Assembly: GCA_947501845.1 (NCBI GenBank) | Contig: CANMXP010000026.1 | Location: forward strand, 1-64,000 | DNA length: 64,000 bases | From: an uncultured Flavobacteriaceae bacterium | Lineage (GTDB): Bacteria > Bacteroidota > Bacteroidia > Flavobacteriales > Flavobacteriaceae | Reading direction: 5' to 3' | Shown here: positions 59,808 to 64,000 of the stretch, one piece after another | Layout: every line of letters starts with the position of its first letter | Numbering within the stretch: position 1 is the stretch's first letter | The notes under the pieces: generated by a model | Databases searched by the model: none | What the model was told of the DNA's origin: nothing | What the model saw: only the letters and a program-made list of their open reading frames with translations | Position numbers and translations under genes: made by a program

Positions 59808-62411
59808 TTACGAATATTTTGCTTCTAGTTTTTGATTTCTAAAAACTAGCTTTTCATCGAAAGCATCCAATAATATTATACTATCTGTTGTAACTTTCCC
59901 TGATAATATTTCTTTACTTAAGGCATTTAAGACCTCTTTTTGAATAACACGTTTTACTGGTCTAGCACCATATTCTGGATGATACCCTTTTTCGGCTAAA
60001 TATAAAATAGCTTCTTGTGTGGCATCAAAAGTAATGTCTTGCTGTCCGATCATTTTTGAAAGTGCTTTTAATTGCAGCTTGACGATAGCAGTTATGTCTT
60101 CTTTGCTTAAAGGCGTAAACATAATGATATCGTCGATTCTATTTAAAAACTCTGGACGTACACTTTGCTTTAATAATCCTAAAACATCTATTTTGGCTGA
60201 TTCTATAGCAGTATCTATATCTTTAGTCGCTTCAAAACGTTCTTGTATTATATGGCTTCCTATGTTTGAAGTCATAATAATTATCGTGTTTTTAAAATCC
60301 GCTACGCGCCCTTTATTATCGGTTAAATGGCCTTCATCCAATACTTGTAATAAAATATTAAATGTATCTGGGTGTGCTTTTTCAATTTCATCTAATAATA
60401 CAACAGAGTAGGGTTTACGTCTCACAGCTTCGGTTAATTGACCGCCTTCATCGTATCCAACATATCCTGGAGGTGCTCCAACCAATCTACTTACTGCATG
60501 GCGTTCCTGGTATTCGCTCATATCAATACGGGTCATTGCATTTTCATCATCAAATAAATATTCTGCTAAAGCTTTAGCCAATTCGGTTTTTCCTACTCCC
60601 GTTGTTCCTAAGAAAAGAAAGGTGCCAATTGGTTTTTTCGAATTCTGTAAACCTGCACGACTTCTTCTTACGGCATCACTAACAGCTGTTATGGCTTCTT
60701 CTTGGCCTACTACACGCTTATGTAACTCATTTTCCAGCTTCAACAATTTTTCACGTTCGCTTTGAACCATTTTTGTTACTGGTATGCCTGTCCATTTTGC
60801 AACAACTTCAGCAATATCATCATAAGTCACTTCTTCTTTTATCAGTGAGTTTTCGGACTGTGCCTGTAATTGCTTTTGGAAAGTTTCAAGTTGTTCTTGT
60901 GCATCTTTAATTTTTCCGTAACGTAGCTCAGCTACTTTTCCATAGTCTCCGTCACGTTCGGCACGTTCGGCTTCTAGCTTATAGTTTTCAATATCTTGTT
61001 TGGTATTTTGAATATTATCAACGACTTCTTTTTCACTTTTCCATTTCGCATTAATTTCATTTCTATTTTCTTTTATATTGGCTAGATCTGATCTGAGTGA
61101 TTTTAATTTAGATTCGTCTTTTTCACGTTTAATGGCTTCAATTTCGATCTCTAATTGCATGATTTTTCTATCTAAAACATCCAGTTCTTCGGGTTTAGAA
61201 TTAATTTCCATACGCAATTTAGACGCAGCTTCATCCATTAAGTCAATGGCTTTGTCTGGTAGAAAGCGATTTGTAATATAACGTTCAGATAATTCTACAG
61301 CTCCAATAATAGCTTCGTCTTTAATACGAACTTTATGATGTGTTTCATATTTTTCTTTAATACCTCGTAATATTGAAATAGCACTCTCTGTATCTGGTTC
61401 GTCGACCATCACTTTTTGGAAACGTCTTTCTAAGGCTTTGTCTTTTTCAAAATACTTTTGATACTCATCTAAAGTTGTAGCTCCAATAGCACGAAGCTCG
61501 CCACGTGCCAAGGCAGGTTTTAGAATATTGGCGGCATCCATGGCACCTTGTCCGCCACCAGCACCCACTAAGGTATGAATTTCATCTATAAACAAAACAA
61601 TGTCACCTTCACTTGTAGTCACTTCTTTAATGACTGCTTTTAAGCGCTCTTCAAACTCTCCTTTATATTTAGCGCCTGCGATCAAGGCTCCCATATCTAA
61701 AGCAAAAATTTGTTTGTCTTTCAGGTTTTCGGGAATATCACCATCAATAATTCTATGAGCAAGACCTTCTGCAATAGCTGTTTTACCAGTTCCAGGTTCA
61801 CCTACAAGGATAGGGTTGTTCTTGGTTCTACGTGATAAGATTTGAAGAATACGTCTAATTTCCTCGTCACGACCAATAACAGGATCTAATTTTCCGTCTT
61901 TTGCTAATTGATTTAAGTTTTTAGCATATTTATTTAATGAATTATAGGTATCCTCCTGGCTTTGCGAAGTTACATTTTCACCTTTTCGCAATTCTTCAAT
62001 AGCGGCTTTTAAACCTTTTTCATTAACACCTTGGTCTTTTAACATTTGTGCTATTTTGCTGTTTGACTTAAAAACAGCTAGAATAAGGTGTTCTATGGAA
62101 ACGAAATCATCTTTCATTTTTTTCGCAATGATAGATGCTTCATTGAGGCTTTTTCCAACTTCACGCGATAACATGAGCTCACTACCAGAAACTTTAGAAA
62201 AGCTCTCTAATTGCTTTTCTAAAGTCTGTTGAAGTATGGAGATATTTACATTTAATTTTTTTAGAATAAATGGTAATACATTTTCATCAACTTCTAAGAT
62301 GCCTTTAAAAATGTGTTCGTTTTCAATTTGTTGATGCGAGAAACCTTGTGCAATTTGTTGTGCTTGCTGTATGGCTTCTTGCGATTTTATTGTATAATTA
62401 TTTAAGTTCAT
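59808..62411 (-). CDS. clpB: ATP-dependent chaperone ClpB
   Basis: An 867-residue Hsp100 disaggregase. Order: Clp N-domain (1-150), AAA1 with Walker [10 protein letters not shown] near 205, coiled-coil middle domain about 410-530 (rich in Lys/Glu), AAA2 with Walker [10 protein letters not shown] near 607, and a C-terminal D2-small domain ([17 protein letters not shown]). It works with DnaK to rescue aggregated proteins. Length and motif order are normal. Monocistronic, divergent from ytxJ. Confidence 0.97.
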   Translation of the reverse strand: MNLNNYTIKSQEAIQQAQQIAQGFSHQQIENEHIFKGILEVDENVLPFILKKLNVNISILQQTLEKQLESFSKVSGSELMLSREVGKSLNEASIIAKKMKDDFVSIEHLILAVFKSNSKIAQMLKDQGVNEKGLKAAIEELRKGENVTSQSQEDTYNSLNKYAKNLNQLAKDGKLDPVIGRDEEIRRILQILSRRTKNNPILVGEPGTGKTAIAEGLAHRIIDGDIPENLKDKQIFALDMGALIAGAKYKGEFEERLKAVIKEVTTSEGDIVLFIDEIHTLVGAGGGQGAMDAANILKPALARGELRAIGATTLDEYQKYFEKDKALERRFQKVMVDEPDTESAISILRGIKEKYETHHKVRIKDEAIIGAVELSERYITNRFLPDKAIDLMDEAASKLRMEINSKPEELDVLDRKIMQLEIEIEAIKREKDESKLKSLRSDLANIKENRNEINAKWKSEKEVVDNIQNTKQDIENYKLEAERAERDGDYGKVAELRYGKIKDAQEQLETFQKQLQAQSENSLIKEEVTYDDIAEVVAKWTGIPVTKMVQSEREKLLKLENELHKRVVGQEEAITAVSDAVRRSRAGLQNSKKPIGTFLFLGTTGVGKTELAKALAEYLFDDENAMTRIDMSEYQERHAVSRLVGAPPGYVGYDEGGQLTEAVRRKPYSVVLLDEIEKAHPDTFNILLQVLDEGHLTDNKGRVADFKNTIIIMTSNIGSHIIQERFEATKDIDTAIESAKIDVLGLLKQSVRPEFLNRIDDIIMFTPLSKEDITAIVKLQLKALSKMIGQQDITFDATQEAILYLAEKGYHPEYGARPVKRVIQKEVLNALSKEILSGKVTTDSIILLDAFDEKLVFRNQKLEAKYS

Positions 62412-62646
62412 TTATATATTTTTTATCATTCCAGCGAAAGCAAAACCTGTTCGCCAATTTTATTTAATTACATTTACACCTTCAATCAGACAATAATCTT
62501 ACCAACCCATTTTTAGAGACAAAATGTCGTGTAAACCTTCTGAAATAGTGACTTTTAGTCAGTTTGTAAGATTTTGAGATAAGAACGACTTATTAGATGA
62601 AAAGTAAATTGATGCTTTTCATAAATTACAAAAAAGATTGCATTAT

Positions 62647-63036
62647 ATGGGACTATTAAATAAACTATTTGGAAGTAGTACTGAAACTAAAGAAGAGAAA
62701 TCTATACCTTGGATTCCATTAAATGAAATACCTCAATTAGATTTTATAGAAAAAAAATCGGCTACCAAAACGCAAGTTATTTTTAAACATTCTACACGTT
62801 GCGGTATTAGTAGTATGGTGATGAGGCAGTTTGTTAGTAGTTATGATTTAACTGAGAAAGATTTGGACTTATATTATTTGGATTTACTTAACTATAGAGA
62901 TGTTTCTAATGAAGCAGGCTATAAATTTCAAGTTTTACACGAATCACCTCAATTATTAGTTATTAAAAATGGTATCGTGGTTGCTCATGCATCACACGGA
63001 GCTATTAATGAAATTGATTTGAGTAGATTTGTTTAA
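62647..63036 (+). CDS. ytxJ: YtxJ-like bacillithiol-system redox protein
   Basis: A 129-residue thioredoxin-fold monothiol bacilliredoxin-like protein. ATG at 62647 (MGLLNKLFG) is preferred to a TTG three codons earlier. Cys52 in HSTRCGIS is the single redox thiol expected for YtxJ, and the C-terminal DSPQLL-like ESPQLLVIKNG supplies the cis-Pro loop. It suggests that the organism makes bacillithiol, which it would remove from S-bacillithiolated proteins. Confidence 0.9.
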   Translation: MGLLNKLFGSSTETKEEKSIPWIPLNEIPQLDFIEKKSATKTQVIFKHSTRCGISSMVMRQFVSSYDLTEKDLDLYYLDLLNYRDVSNEAGYKFQVLHESPQLLVIKNGIVVAHASHGAINEIDLSRFV

Positions 63037-63149
63037 AACGTATTGATGGTTTTGGGAATAAGGGTATTGGATTTTGTATAAGAGAATTTAAATTCGTTTT
63101 TTAGTAGCTTTTTAATATAGTTACGAGAGGCTTTCTCTTTTTAAGGTTA

Positions 63150-64000
63150 ATGCATACAAATAATATTATACTTATTCTAGCTTTTTTGGGGCTCTTCCAA
63201 GGGGCTATTCTTTCTATCTATCTCATTACACTTAAAACTGGTAATAGAAAACTTAATATTTATCTAGCACTTATATTGCTAGGTTTAACGATTAGAATAG
63301 GTAAATCGGTACTTGGTTATTATACACCATTAGAAGCTTGGCAGAGAAATATTGGCATCTCGGGAATTTTTATTGTGGGCCCTTTTTTATGGTTATATGG
63401 GTTAACATTGTTAGAAAAATATAAAATTTCTTCGTATTGGAATTACCTCCATTTATTACCCTTTTTGCTTTTCATTTTACTATTTGCTGTGATTCCAAGC
63501 ACAGGAGAATTTGAAACTTATTGGAATTATGGTTTGGTTGTTTTTCATTTAGTTATTTATTTGCTGCTTTCTTGGTTGATTTTAATTAGAAATATTTCAA
63601 AATCCTCCAAAAAGAAATTGCATTGGTACCGAAATATACTTATTGGTATCACCTTGGTTTGGTTATATTATTTAGGTAACTTTTTAAATTTTAAGATGCA
63701 TTATATTTGGGGACCAATATTTTATACGTTTCTAATTTATGCCTTTTCTTATCTTTTTTTAAACCGTAATAGTTTTAATCTGGATAAATACGATAGTTCA
63801 AGATTAGATAGCAATAGTTCGAAAGTACTTTTTGCAGCTATTAAAAAGCTTTTTACGGATGAACATCTTTTTTTAGAATCTAATATTTCTTTAAAAATTG
63901 TAGCAGAAAAACTAACTACAAGTTCAAGAGAGGTTTCTCAAGCAATCAATGAAAATGTGCAGCAAAATTTCTACGAATTTGTTAATCAATTTCGAATAGA
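63150..64000 (+). CDS. Membrane-anchored AraC family regulator (truncated by window edge)
   Basis: Begins ATG at 63150 and is open to the last base (283 complete codons), so the C-terminus is missing. It has about seven hydrophobic helices in the first 200 residues (FQGAILSIYLITLK; LLPFLLFILLFAV; IFYTFLIYAFSYLFL), then the start of an AraC DNA-binding domain (SLKIVAEKLTTSSREVSQAIN). Same architecture as the frameshifted regulator at 23691, whose intact-start counterpart it represents. Confidence 0.88.
   Translation, partial: MHTNNIILILAFLGLFQGAILSIYLITLKTGNRKLNIYLALILLGLTIRIGKSVLGYYTPLEAWQRNIGISGIFIVGPFLWLYGLTLLEKYKISSYWNYLHLLPFLLFILLFAVIPSTGEFETYWNYGLVVFHLVIYLLLSWLILIRNISKSSKKKLHWYRNILIGITLVWLYYLGNFLNFKMHYIWGPIFYTFLIYAFSYLFLNRNSFNLDKYDSSRLDSNSSKVLFAAIKKLFTDEHLFLESNISLKIVAEKLTTSSREVSQAINENVQQNFYEFVNQFRI

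Overview
The window looks like chromosomal DNA of a marine-type member of the Bacteroidetes, family Flavobacteriaceae. Pointers are the low GC content, two secreted proteins with type IX secretion (Por) C-terminal domains, a FecI/FecR/TonB-receptor set, DUF983, DUF3822, DUF1835 and DUF5060 proteins, a fused two-domain branched-chain E1 dehydrogenase, a YtxJ (bacillithiol) protein, few Shine-Dalgarno sequences, and several TAnnTTTG (-7) promoter motifs. I see no rRNA, tRNA, CRISPR array, phage or insertion sequence. Genus cannot be fixed from the sequence alone.

Layout. 0-3 kb: a (TTAG)n microsatellite, an NTF2-like lipoprotein, and rsmD with DUF3822 and a membrane protein. 3-8.4 kb (+): a RecD-like helicase, then a Kdo-type sugar cluster (kdsB, HAD phosphatase, CAT-like acyltransferase, KdnB-like Fe-alcohol dehydrogenase, PlsC-like acyltransferase). 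8.5-16.2 kb: a large secreted metalloprotease, a NYN/LOTUS protein, Gfo/Idh/MocA oxidoreductase, YebC, pterin dehydratase, an SDR and gcvT. 16.5-25.3 kb: a 1139-residue DUF5060/CBM-like T9SS protein, AraC regulators (one with a 1-nt frameshift), DUF983, a glycerophosphodiesterase and small lipoproteins. 25.4-30.5 kb (-): the thrABC operon, preceded by an unannotated 35-residue threonine-rich leader ORF and an attenuator-like terminator.

30.8-39.1 kb (+): a T9SS protein, NAD(P)HX repair enzyme, then ECF sigma factor, FecR, STN-containing TonB receptor and a lipoprotein. Three near-identical promoter-like motifs precede sigma, fecR and the lipoprotein, so these four genes probably form one autoregulated regulon. 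39.2-44.4 kb (-): TlpA-like thioredoxin, a four-gene operon (SUI1, DUF1835, nucleoside phosphorylase, solute-binding protein) and a 2OG-Fe(II) oxygenase. 44.4-51.9 kb (+): E1 dehydrogenase, fatty acid hydroxylase family protein, 3D-domain protein, then a tight aldehyde dehydrogenase / APH-like kinase / divergent enolase operon that reads as a three-step aldehyde-to-enolphosphate route.

51.9-53.4 kb holds a solitary ExbD and a cluster of three micro-genes (44, 28 and 28 codons), two of them close paralogues with basic C-termini; I consider this the most likely undescribed element. 54-58.2 kb: aldo/keto reductase, DUF6503 lipoprotein, deoD and two deoC paralogues, one lacking a key lysine. 58.4-64 kb: a TetR regulator with two visible operators and its target thioesterase, a 32-bp perfect inverted repeat behind clpB, clpB, ytxJ and a truncated membrane-anchored AraC regulator at the window edge.
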